A stretch of DNA of 18,547 bases, taken from the NCBI GenBank assembly GCA_036009105.1, contig DASYMJ010000212.1, positions 1-18,547 on the forward strand, given 5' to 3'. This DNA is from JAFAVZ01 sp036009105. GTDB lineage: Bacteria > Acidobacteriota > Thermoanaerobaculia > Gp7-AA8. Shown in pieces: positions 1 to 6,173 of this stretch. The position numbers and the translations under genes are program-made. Within the stretch, counting starts at the first letter, position 1. Every line of letters begins with the position of its first letter. The notes under the pieces were generated by a model. It was not told where the DNA came from. It saw only the letters and a list, made by a program, of their open reading frames with translations, and did not search any database.

Positions 1-1596
1 ATCAAGCGGCTGGAGCGCTCCCATCCCGACTCGGCCGAGACGTCGATCATCCGCACCTATCTGGACTGGATGACCGGCCTGCCGTGGGGGGTGATGTCCG
101 CGGACAACCACGACCTGCAGCGCGCCCGCACCATCCTGGACGAGGACCACTACGACCTGGAGAAGATCAAGGAGCGCATCCTGGAGTACCTCGCCGTGCG
201 CAAGTTGCGCGGGCAGAAGATGAAGGGCCCCATCCTCTGCTTCGTCGGCCCGCCGGGCGTGGGCAAGACGTCCCTGGGCCGCTCCATCGCCAGAGCGCTC
301 GACCGCAAGTTCGTGCGCATCTCCCTGGGCGGCGTGCGCGACGAGGCGGAGATCCGGGGCCATCGCCGCACGTACGTCGGCGCGCTGCCCGGCCGCATCA
401 TCCAAGGCATCAACCAGGCGCAGACCTCCAATCCCGTCTTCATGCTGGACGAGGTGGACAAGATCGGCGCCGACTATCGCGGCGATCCTTCCTCCGCGCT
501 GCTCGAGGTGCTCGACCCGGAGCAGAACTATTCGTTCCGCGACCACTACCTCGGCGTGCCGTACGACCTCTCCAACGTGATGTTCATCGTCACGGCGAAC
601 GTTCTCGACACCATCCAGCCGGCCTTCCTCGACCGGATGGAAGTCATCCGCCTCTCCGGCTACACGGACGAGGAGAAGCTGTCCATCGCCCGGCAGCACC
701 TCATCCCCAAGCAGATGGAGGAGAACGGCATCAAGGACGTGCCGGTGGTGTGGACCGACGGCGGCGTGATGAAGGTGATCACCGGCTACACCAAGGAAGC
801 CGGCCTGCGCAACCTGGAGCGCGAGATCGGCACCATCTGCCGCAAGATCGCGGTTCAGGTGGCGGAGGGAAAGACCGCGGACAGCTACCGCATCACGGAC
901 GCGAACGTGGACAAGTTCCTCGGCCCGATGAAGCATTTCGCCGAGGAGCTGCTCGAGCGCGATCAGGTGGGCGTGGCCACGGGACTGGCCTGGACTTCCG
1001 TCGGCGGCGACATCCTCTTCATCGAGGCCACCGCGGTGAAGGGCAAGGGCAAGCTCCAGCTCACCGGCCAGCTCGGCGAGGTGATGAAGGAGTCCGCCCA
1101 GGCCGCGCTCACCTACGCCCGCGCCCATGCCGCGGAGCAGGGCATTCCGGACGACTACTTCGAGACGCACGACATCCACATCCACGTCCCCGCGGGCGCC
1201 ATTCCGAAGGACGGGCCGTCCGCCGGCATCACCATCACCACGGCGATCATCTCCGTGCTGACCGGCAAGCCGGTGCGCCGCAACATCGCCATGACCGGCG
1301 AGGTGACGCTGCGCGGCGACGTGCTGCCGATCGGCGGCGTGAAGGAGAAGGTGCTCGCCGCCCGCGCGGCGAAGATCAACACGGTCATCCTCCCCAAGCT
1401 GAACGAGCGCGATCTGGTCGACGTCCCCGAGCCGATCAAACGCGATATGCAGTTCCACTTCGTGGAGCACGTGGAAGACGTGCTGCGCATCGCCCTGCTC
1501 TCGCCGGACGCCGCCGAGCAGAAGACCACCGAACGGGCAGGCCGGGAGTCGAAGCCGCTGGCCGAACCGGAGCCGGCGCCCGCGGCGGCGGGGTAG
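1..1596 (+). CDS. lon: ATP-dependent protease Lon (LonA), C-terminal part
   Basis: Lon is a cytoplasmic AAA+ serine protease that unfolds and degrades damaged and regulatory proteins. The reading frame is open from base 1, so the gene begins outside the window. 531 residues are visible and the N-terminal substrate-binding domain (roughly the first 250-300 residues) is missing. In order one sees the Walker A motif GPPGVGKT (visible residues 83-90), a Walker B-type stretch VFMLDEVDKIG, the LDRME sensor region, and the protease domain. That domain has the catalytic serine in KDGPSAG (codon at 1219-1221) and the catalytic lysine as the second K of GGVKEKVLAA (codon at 1348-1350). They are 43 residues apart, as in E. 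coli Lon (S679/K722). The last 30 or so residues form a loose Ala/Pro/Glu tail. The gene is convergent with the lipoprotein hydrolase. Family assignment is certain; only the missing 5' end is unknown. Confidence 0.97.
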   Translation: MKRLERSHPDSAETSIIRTYLDWMTGLPWGVMSADNHDLQRARTILDEDHYDLEKIKERILEYLAVRKLRGQKMKGPILCFVGPPGVGKTSLGRSIARALDRKFVRISLGGVRDEAEIRGHRRTYVGALPGRIIQGINQAQTSNPVFMLDEVDKIGADYRGDPSSALLEVLDPEQNYSFRDHYLGVPYDLSNVMFIVTANVLDTIQPAFLDRMEVIRLSGYTDEEKLSIARQHLIPKQMEENGIKDVPVVWTDGGVMKVITGYTKEAGLRNLEREIGTICRKIAVQVAEGKTADSYRITDANVDKFLGPMKHFAEELLERDQVGVATGLAWTSVGGDILFIEATAVKGKGKLQLTGQLGEVMKESAQAALTYARAHAAEQGIPDDYFETHDIHIHVPAGAIPKDGPSAGITITTAIISVLTGKPVRRNIAMTGEVTLRGDVLPIGGVKEKVLAARAAKINTVILPKLNERDLVDVPEPIKRDMQFHFVEHVEDVLRIALLSPDAAEQKTTERAGRESKPLAEPEPAPAAAG

Positions 1597-1610
1597 CCTC
1601 ACCCCGCCGC
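1585..1610. terminator. GC-rich hairpin over the lon stop codon, possible bidirectional terminator
   Basis: GCGGCGGGGT (1585-1594) and ACCCCGCCGC (1601-1610) form a perfect 10-bp stem with a 6-base loop. It spans the lon stop codon and the 21-base gap to the convergent hydrolase gene. No T-run follows on either strand, so it is not a classical intrinsic terminator. A stem between two convergent genes is still a likely transcript end for both. Confidence 0.45.
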
Positions 1611-1617
1611 TGCTGCC

Positions 1618-3183
1618 TCAGCGTCCGCCGGCCGGCGCCGTTGCCGCCGGGCAGGGCGAGGGGCTCTCGTCCATCGAGCCCGGCTCCACGCGCGAGGTCT
1701 GCCGCAGGAACTCGCCGATGTACGCCGTGAGGAAGGTGATGAACCGCGGCGTGTAGATGTCGCTGTGCTGGGAGATGATCTCCGGCGCCACGCGGGCGAC
1801 GATGAACGGCGAGTGCGGATCGCGCGGCTTGCGCGCGCGCAGCGCGACGTTCTCGTTGCTCGCGGTGGGGACCACGCCGCTGGCCAGGGTGAGATCCGTT
1901 CCGCGCACCGTCGCGGAGAGGTCCTCCGGAACGTCGTACTCGCACTTGCAGGTGGCGAGGTCGCCTTCTTTCATGTTCAGGTGGCAGCGCTCGGCGGTGG
2001 CCTGGTCCGCCTTCTCCACCGCGGGCCGTTGCGCGATGGCGGGGTGGATGACCTTGCCGCCGTCGTCGAGGACCACCAGGTCGTGCGTGGTCTGCGGGTC
2101 ATAGTGGCCCGCGCCGATGATGTCGGGCAGGCCGCGGTAGCGCCACGGAAAGAGGGAGAAGTAGGCGCTGCGCCCGGCGGGGAAGGCCCGCTTCACCGCC
2201 ATGTCGCCTTCCGAGGCGACGGTGAGAAGCACCGGCAGCTGGCTGTCGGCGTAGCGGCCGGGCGTGCTCTCGTCATTGACGAAGTCCTGGTAGCGGCGCG
2301 CTTCGAATGCCGGATTGACCAGCACCACCAGGTCGCCGATGCCGGGGCGGACGGGACGCACCTTCCCTCCCGCGCAATCGACGGCGCGTCTGCCCACCGC
2401 GCGCACGCTGCCCGCCACATGCGGGTCGGGATTGCGCAGGTCGCGGACGAGCGCCCCCTCCACCGCGGAGTAGACGAGCGCGCCGCCGAAGCTGTGGCCG
2501 GCCGTCACCATCGACACCGGATGGGTCAGGCCGTTGTCGATGCGGTCGTTGAGCTCGCGATAGGTGCGGTCGAGATCGAGCAGCACCTCCCGTCCGCCTT
2601 CGTGACCGATGCGATGAGCGGTGGCTTTCCGGTCGTAGAACGAGAGGAAGCTCGGGTTCTCGATCGTGTCGCCGCGCCAGCCGATGTAGACGCCGAAGAC
2701 GGGCCGGGCGTTGCTTCCACCGGCCTCGCTCAGGGCCTGCAGCACGCGGCGGAAGCAGGCCAGGTTGTTGTCGCAGACCTTGGAGCGGTGATGCCAGCCA
2801 TGGACGAAGGTGATGATGACCACGCCGGGGCTCTTGTGGACGTCGATGGACTTGCCTTTGCCGCCGAGGGCGACCTCGCGAAGGCGGGCGAAGACGAGGT
2901 CGCGCTGCTCGTCGTCTGCGACGTGGCCGTCATCGCCCAGCTCGATCACGCCGAGATCGAACTCCTTGCCGTGCCGGTCGACGAACCGCTCCACGGACGT
3001 TCCACGGAAGAGGAGATCGGAACAGACCGGATTCCCGCCCGCCACTGGGACGTTCTCCCGGTTCTCCAGCGCTTCCAGCCGGACCGGCGAAGCGAGGGGC
3101 GTGGTGCCCCGCAGCGGCGGCGGCGTGGTGAGCTTGCAGGCAGACAGAGCCAGAGCGCCGAGTAACGCGATGCGCAATTTCAT
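1618..3183 (-). CDS. Secreted lipoprotein with alpha/beta-hydrolase (esterase/lipase-like) fold
   Basis: Predicted 521-aa lipoprotein. Start ATG at 3183 is chosen because it follows AAGAGG by 7 bases and opens a clean lipoprotein signal, MKLRIALLGALALSAC. The signal has a basic n-region, a hydrophobic core, a lipobox L-S-A-C and the acylated Cys16. Longer in-frame starts upstream would bury this signal. After a Pro/Thr-rich linker come VVIITFVHGWHH (121-132), a typical oxyanion-side HG strand turn, and the nucleophile elbow GHSFGG (229-234, Ser231). The triad acid and base cannot be assigned with certainty; His473 in the C-terminal IISQHSD segment is one candidate base. Several cysteines (54, 137, 143, 270, 400, 412, 414) would suit an oxidised, extracytoplasmic protein. 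The substrate is unknown. It is transcribed divergently from the TIR unit, so shared regulation is possible. Hydrolase fold likely; exact activity not determinable. Confidence 0.85.
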   Translation of the reverse strand: MKLRIALLGALALSACKLTTPPPLRGTTPLASPVRLEALENRENVPVAGGNPVCSDLLFRGTSVERFVDRHGKEFDLGVIELGDDGHVADDEQRDLVFARLREVALGGKGKSIDVHKSPGVVIITFVHGWHHRSKVCDNNLACFRRVLQALSEAGGSNARPVFGVYIGWRGDTIENPSFLSFYDRKATAHRIGHEGGREVLLDLDRTYRELNDRIDNGLTHPVSMVTAGHSFGGALVYSAVEGALVRDLRNPDPHVAGSVRAVGRRAVDCAGGKVRPVRPGIGDLVVLVNPAFEARRYQDFVNDESTPGRYADSQLPVLLTVASEGDMAVKRAFPAGRSAYFSLFPWRYRGLPDIIGAGHYDPQTTHDLVVLDDGGKVIHPAIAQRPAVEKADQATAERCHLNMKEGDLATCKCEYDVPEDLSATVRGTDLTLASGVVPTASNENVALRARKPRDPHSPFIVARVAPEIISQHSDIYTPRFITFLTAYIGEFLRQTSRVEPGSMDESPSPCPAATAPAGGR

Positions 3184-3245
3184 AGGAACGCCTCTTTCTG
3201 AATGGAGAGCCGCCATGCTGGCAATTTCCACGGAAATCATCACGG

Positions 3246-3260
3246 TTGCGGCTGCCGCAA
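3246..3260. promoter_or_regulatory. 15-bp palindrome in the divergent intergenic region, candidate operator
   Basis: TTGCGGC-T-GCCGCAA is a perfect palindrome of two 7-bp arms around one base, lying 63 bases upstream of the hydrolase ATG. On the minus strand a weak promoter candidate, TTGTTT (3264-3259) and GATGAT 17 bases further on, would place the palindrome in the spacer, overlapping the -35 by two bases. The symmetry is seen directly. Its use by a repressor of the hydrolase, the TIR unit or both is inference, and the promoter hexamers match consensus poorly. Confidence 0.3.
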
Positions 3261-3301
3261 ACAATCGGTTGAAGATTTGCTGGTAGGGAAAGATGTGCAT
3301 A

Positions 3302-3341
3302 GGGCACTCCATGAAGTGGAGGTGCCCGTGCGCTCCACTTC
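3302..3341 (+). promoter_or_regulatory. Alternative hairpins that hide the ribosome binding site of the TIR gene
   Basis: Three stems compete for the same Shine-Dalgarno GGAGG (3318-3322). (a) GGGCAC-TCC (3302-3310) pairs with GGA-G-GTGCCC (3318-3327): nine base pairs, one bulged G and a 7-base loop, ending directly before the GTG start. (b) GAAGTGGAG (3313-3321) pairs perfectly with CTCCACTTC (3333-3341) and leaves the GTG start in the 11-base loop. (c) CTCCA (3307-3311) can pair with TGGAG (3317-3321). All of them hide the ribosome binding site, and a and b exclude each other. The pairing is seen in the sequence; translational control is inferred. Confidence 0.5.
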
Positions 3342-3984
3342 TCAGCAGCCGTTGATGGCCTTCATCAGCCACGCCGACGAAGACAAAAAGATCGCCATCG
3401 AGATCGCGGGAGAGCTGCGCAAGCGGGGCATGGCCACCTTCTGCTCGGCGGAGGACCGGGAGGCCGGCGCCTGGATCCTGGACCTGGTGAGGGACAACCT
3501 CATCGACTCCGGCTACTTCCTCATCCTCATCTCGAAGAGCTCGATGAAGAGTGACTGGGTGAAGTACGAGCTGGGCGGGGCCATGTTCCGCCGCCCGTAC
3601 ATGAGGATCATCCCCATCCTGATCGGGATCGCCCCTCCCCGGATGCCGGAGCCGATCGCCCAGATCGTGGGGTACCGCTACGAGGAGATCGAGGCCTTTT
3701 ACCGAAAGGTGGAGCAGTGGCGCGAGCTGCAGGAGTCGGTCAAGCAGCAGATCAGCGCGCAGGAGAAGGTCCTGGCCAGGAGGACGCCGCGCCCGGTCGC
3801 GCTCGAGCGGCTGCGGGGGAGCTTCCTCGAGCAGCAGCTGCAGAAAGGCGTGTCCGCGACGGCGCCGGCGTTCGCCGACGTCATGCGCAGCGCCGGCATG
3901 TTCGCCCGCACCGGGAGGCGCCCGGCAGGAGTCTCAGGCAAGTCCGTGCGGCAATCCCGCCGCCCGAAAGGAGGACAACGATGA
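3328..3984 (+). CDS. TIR-domain protein with C-terminal helical extension
   Basis: 218-aa soluble protein. Residues 10-101 form a TIR domain: the first strand and box-1-like MAFISHADEDKK, a helix EIAGELRKRG, a BB-loop-like region around EDREAGAWI, the strand YFLILISKSS, and SDWVKYELGG. Glu81 in the last motif occupies the place of the conserved catalytic glutamate of TIR NAD-hydrolases. Such TIRs cleave NAD+ or make cyclic ADP-ribose-type signals, often in phage defence; whether this one does is inference. Residues 116-175 look helical and charged, possibly coiled coil, and the last 30 are basic and unstructured. The GTG at 3328 is chosen because GGAGG (3318-3322) precedes it by 5 bases. ATG at 3355 (209 aa) lacks a ribosome binding site but also keeps the whole domain. 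A longer frame to 3202 has no protein-like N-terminus. The stop overlaps the next ATG (ATGA). Confidence 0.85.
   Translation: MRSTSQQPLMAFISHADEDKKIAIEIAGELRKRGMATFCSAEDREAGAWILDLVRDNLIDSGYFLILISKSSMKSDWVKYELGGAMFRRPYMRIIPILIGIAPPRMPEPIAQIVGYRYEEIEAFYRKVEQWRELQESVKQQISAQEKVLARRTPRPVALERLRGSFLEQQLQKGVSATAPAFADVMRSAGMFARTGRRPAGVSGKSVRQSRRPKGGQR
3967..3974 (+). promoter_or_regulatory. Near-perfect Shine-Dalgarno that fixes the start of the 388-aa gene
   Basis: AAAGGAGG lies inside the end of the TIR gene, 6 bases before the ATG at 3981. That ATG overlaps the TIR stop as ATGA. This fixes the start, rejects the longer in-frame extension and indicates translational coupling of the two genes. Confidence 0.85.
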
Positions 3985-5147
3985 CCGCTTCCGCAACCCC
4001 ATCCGGCCGTGTCGAGCTCACTCTTCGCAACCCATCCCCCTACACCCGCGGCGGTCCGATCGTCGCGCCGTGGCAGCCGGTTGCCGCGGCAGGATCGTTG
4101 CGCTCCGGCACGGCGCGCGTCTTCTACGACGGCATGGGCGTCCCCACCCAGGTCGACCGGCTCGATCCCGACGACAGCTCCCGCGACCAGCTCGTCTTCT
4201 CCGTCGATGAGCGCGTGGAAAAAAGCGAGGAAGACGACTACCGCGCCCCGTGCGGCACGGTCGCTGTGCACGAGGGCCCGCAGGCGGCGCAGGGCTCCGC
4301 CTGGGTGGAGGTGCATCCCACCGGCGTGAAGCTCGGCAACGGCACGCTGCAGCTGTGGGTGAACACCTCGGCCGCCTCGCCGCGGGAGGATCACCGGGAC
4401 GACCACTGGTTCGGCGGCGCGGTGACGAGCGTGCAGCTGCACGGCATGGAGATGCTCGACGCGCATGGCGCGGCGGGCGGCTATCACCACCATCCCGACA
4501 TCCGCTGCATGCAGGTCGACCGCGTGCACCTGGTCCGCCCGCCGTGGAACGTGGAGGGGAGCGAGGACGTCTACCTGCACAACCGCAACTGGCGCACCGT
4601 GAGCGCGCACGCGGGCGCCGTCCGCGCCACGGCGGTGATCGCCTCCGATCCCTTCCGGTATTCGTGGAAGGACACCGATGGCAAGCCGCGCATTTTCGAC
4701 TGCGCGGTCTATCGCGCCATCAGCCTGTATCCCGATGTGGATTGGGTGGGGGAGGAGATCTGGGTCAAGGCGACGCCGGGGGGCGAGGGGCGGCCCGCTC
4801 ATTTCTGGTTCGTGCCGCGCTATTTCATGATGTCGAACATGTCCGCCTATCCGGACAAGTTCCGCTATCCGGATCATCCGGGCTGGTTCGTCATCACCTC
4901 GCCGGCCGAGCCGCGGCAGGGCTACGGCTTCGCCACCGACTCCATGGCCGGGCCGCTCTGGCATCCGCCGCTCGACTACCCGCAGGGACGGACGCGGCAT
5001 CGCTCCTTCTCCTGGGAGCTCGGCGCCACGCGCTTCGCGCACTCGGTGCATATCTTCCGGCAGAGCACCACGCCGCGCGAGATCAGCGACGCGATCGGCC
5101 TGCTCTGGTACAAGCAGGTCTACAAGCCGATGCGGGCGACGTTGTGA
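3981..5147 (+). CDS. Uncharacterised 388-aa protein, probably beta-rich, coupled to the TIR gene
   Basis: I do not recognise this protein with confidence. No signal peptide or membrane segment is visible, so it is likely cytoplasmic. The sequence alternates short strands and Gly/Pro/Asp turns, rich in Trp, Tyr and His. The N-terminal part (11-75, with RNPSPYTRGGPIV and QVDRLDPDD) faintly recalls the RIFT-barrel start of PcRGLX/YetA-like polysaccharide-lyase families. The segment around 212-263 (VRATAVIASDPF, AVYRAISLYPDVDWVGEEIW) would suit the beta-sandwich of such proteins. This is a low-confidence analogy, not an assignment. Other features are a histidine cluster GYHHHPD (167-173), an aromatic stretch AHFWFVPRYF, and a C-terminal helical end EISDAIGLLWYKQVYKPM. 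It shares an ATGA overlap with the TIR gene and is followed after 11 bases by the 149-aa gene, so it is probably a partner of the TIR protein. Confidence 0.85.
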   Translation: MTASATPSGRVELTLRNPSPYTRGGPIVAPWQPVAAAGSLRSGTARVFYDGMGVPTQVDRLDPDDSSRDQLVFSVDERVEKSEEDDYRAPCGTVAVHEGPQAAQGSAWVEVHPTGVKLGNGTLQLWVNTSAASPREDHRDDHWFGGAVTSVQLHGMEMLDAHGAAGGYHHHPDIRCMQVDRVHLVRPPWNVEGSEDVYLHNRNWRTVSAHAGAVRATAVIASDPFRYSWKDTDGKPRIFDCAVYRAISLYPDVDWVGEEIWVKATPGGEGRPAHFWFVPRYFMMSNMSAYPDKFRYPDHPGWFVITSPAEPRQGYGFATDSMAGPLWHPPLDYPQGRTRHRSFSWELGATRFAHSVHIFRQSTTPREISDAIGLLWYKQVYKPMRATL

Positions 5148-5158
5148 AGGCGGCGGTC

Positions 5159-5608
5159 ATGGTTTCCCGTCAGCACGCCAGCTTCGATCCGGACGTCGAG
5201 GCCACGGCCGAGCGGGCCGTGCGGATGCTCCACCTCGACGAAGACATCGCGCAGATGGGCGACCTTCTTCTCCAGCAGATCGAAGACTGCGAGACGTTCG
5301 CCGGCAAGGCGACCGAGGCGGAGTCGGAGCCGGTCTTCGTCACCCTGACCCTGGCCCTGATGAACAACCTGATCCACTACGCCTGCGCGCCGGATGACAT
5401 CGACGCGGCGGCCCAGTGGGTGCGGAACCGCTGGCCGGAGGCAGTCCCGACGCAGGACCCGGTGGCCACGCTGGCGGCGCTGACGCTGATCCACCTGGTC
5501 GACGAAGGGGCGCGCCGGTTTCAGGACGATGGGGAGAAGAAAAAGACCTGGACGCGCATCCGGCAGCGGATCGCGAGGTCGATCCGCCCGCGGGCGGCTG
5601 TCACATGA
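5159..5608 (+). CDS. Small helical hypothetical protein, third gene of the TIR unit
   Basis: 149-aa protein of unknown function. It looks almost entirely alpha-helical and acidic in its first half (DPDVEATAERAVRMLHLDED, MGDLLLQQIEDCE), with an amphipathic centre (VTLTLALMNNLIHYA) and a very basic end (KKKTWTRIRQRIARSIRPR). No signal peptide or clear membrane span is present. The ATG at 5159 has AAGG 8 bases upstream. An in-frame GTG at 5144 that overlaps the preceding stop (GTGA) is the alternative start, adding five residues, but has a poorer ribosome binding site. The gene follows the 388-aa gene by 11 bases and ends by overlapping the 3' end of bioY, on the other strand, by 8 bases. An adaptor or regulatory subunit role is only a guess from size and position. 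Confidence 0.75.
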   Translation: MVSRQHASFDPDVEATAERAVRMLHLDEDIAQMGDLLLQQIEDCETFAGKATEAESEPVFVTLTLALMNNLIHYACAPDDIDAAAQWVRNRWPEAVPTQDPVATLAALTLIHLVDEGARRFQDDGEKKKTWTRIRQRIARSIRPRAAVT

Positions 5609-6173
5609 GCCTGGCGATCGCGCGCCGCGCGGCGGGGAGCACCGCCGCGCCGATCGCCACCTTGATGGCATCGCCGAGCAGGAACGGGGCGACGCCCATC
5701 GCATACGCGGCGGCGGGGCTGCTGATCGCGGCCAGCCAGGACCAGCCGCCCAGGTAGATCACGGTCATGCCGGCGGTCATGGGGACGAGCGAGGGGAAGT
5801 TGCGCTCGGAGAAAAAGCCGGCCAGCCAGGCGGCGGCGGGGTAGGACCAGAGATAGCCCGCCGTGGCGGCGAACATCCAGACCGCGCCGCCGTGGCCCTG
5901 CGCGAAGACGGGGAGGCCGCTGAAGCCTTCCAGGAGATAGAGCGCCGCGGCGGCGGCGCCCCGCGTGGAGCCGAGAGTGGCGCCGACGAGGAGCACGGCG
6001 AGCGGCTGGAGGGTCAGCGGGACGGGCGAGAACGGCACCGGGATGGCGATCTGCGCGGCGATGGCGATCAGCGCGCTCGCGCCGATGACCAGCAGCAGGT
6101 TCACCGCGGCGCGGCCGCGCACCACGCGCTCAATCAACAGCCGCGGAATCGTCAACGCCTTCGTCTCGTGCAT
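5601..6173 (-). CDS. bioY: Biotin transporter S component BioY
   Basis: 190-aa integral membrane protein of the BioY family, which binds biotin and imports it alone or with the energy-coupling (ECF) module. Seen are a first membrane helix (LLLVIGASALIAIAAQIAI), then the family hallmark PVPFSPVPLTLQPLAVLL, a GATLGSTRGAAAAALYLLEG segment with GLPVFA following, and further hydrophobic helices to a basic C-terminus RRAIARLM. The family length of about 190 aa is matched. ATG at 6173 is preceded by GGGAGAG at about 9-10 bases. The first 44 bases overlap the end of the RND gene, so it is probably cotranscribed with it. No EcfA or EcfT gene is in view. Internal GTG codons near 6125 are possible but less supported starts. 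It pairs functionally with birA elsewhere in the window. Confidence 0.95.
   Translation of the reverse strand: MHETKALTIPRLLIERVVRGRAAVNLLLVIGASALIAIAAQIAIPVPFSPVPLTLQPLAVLLVGATLGSTRGAAAAALYLLEGFSGLPVFAQGHGGAVWMFAATAGYLWSYPAAAWLAGFFSERNFPSLVPMTAGMTVIYLGGWSWLAAISSPAAAYAMGVAPFLLGDAIKVAIGAAVLPAARRAIARLM

Noticed and set aside
1765..3165. 466-codon plus-strand frame opposite the lipoprotein hydrolase
   Set aside because: The composition is antisense-like and it has no motif. The minus strand there encodes a signal peptide, lipobox and GHSFGG.
3202..3327. Longer N-terminus of the TIR protein from ATG at 3202
   Set aside because: The added residues are His/Gly/Cys-rich with no protein-like character, cross the palindrome and hairpins, and have no ribosome binding site. 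GTG 3328 with GGAGG is better.
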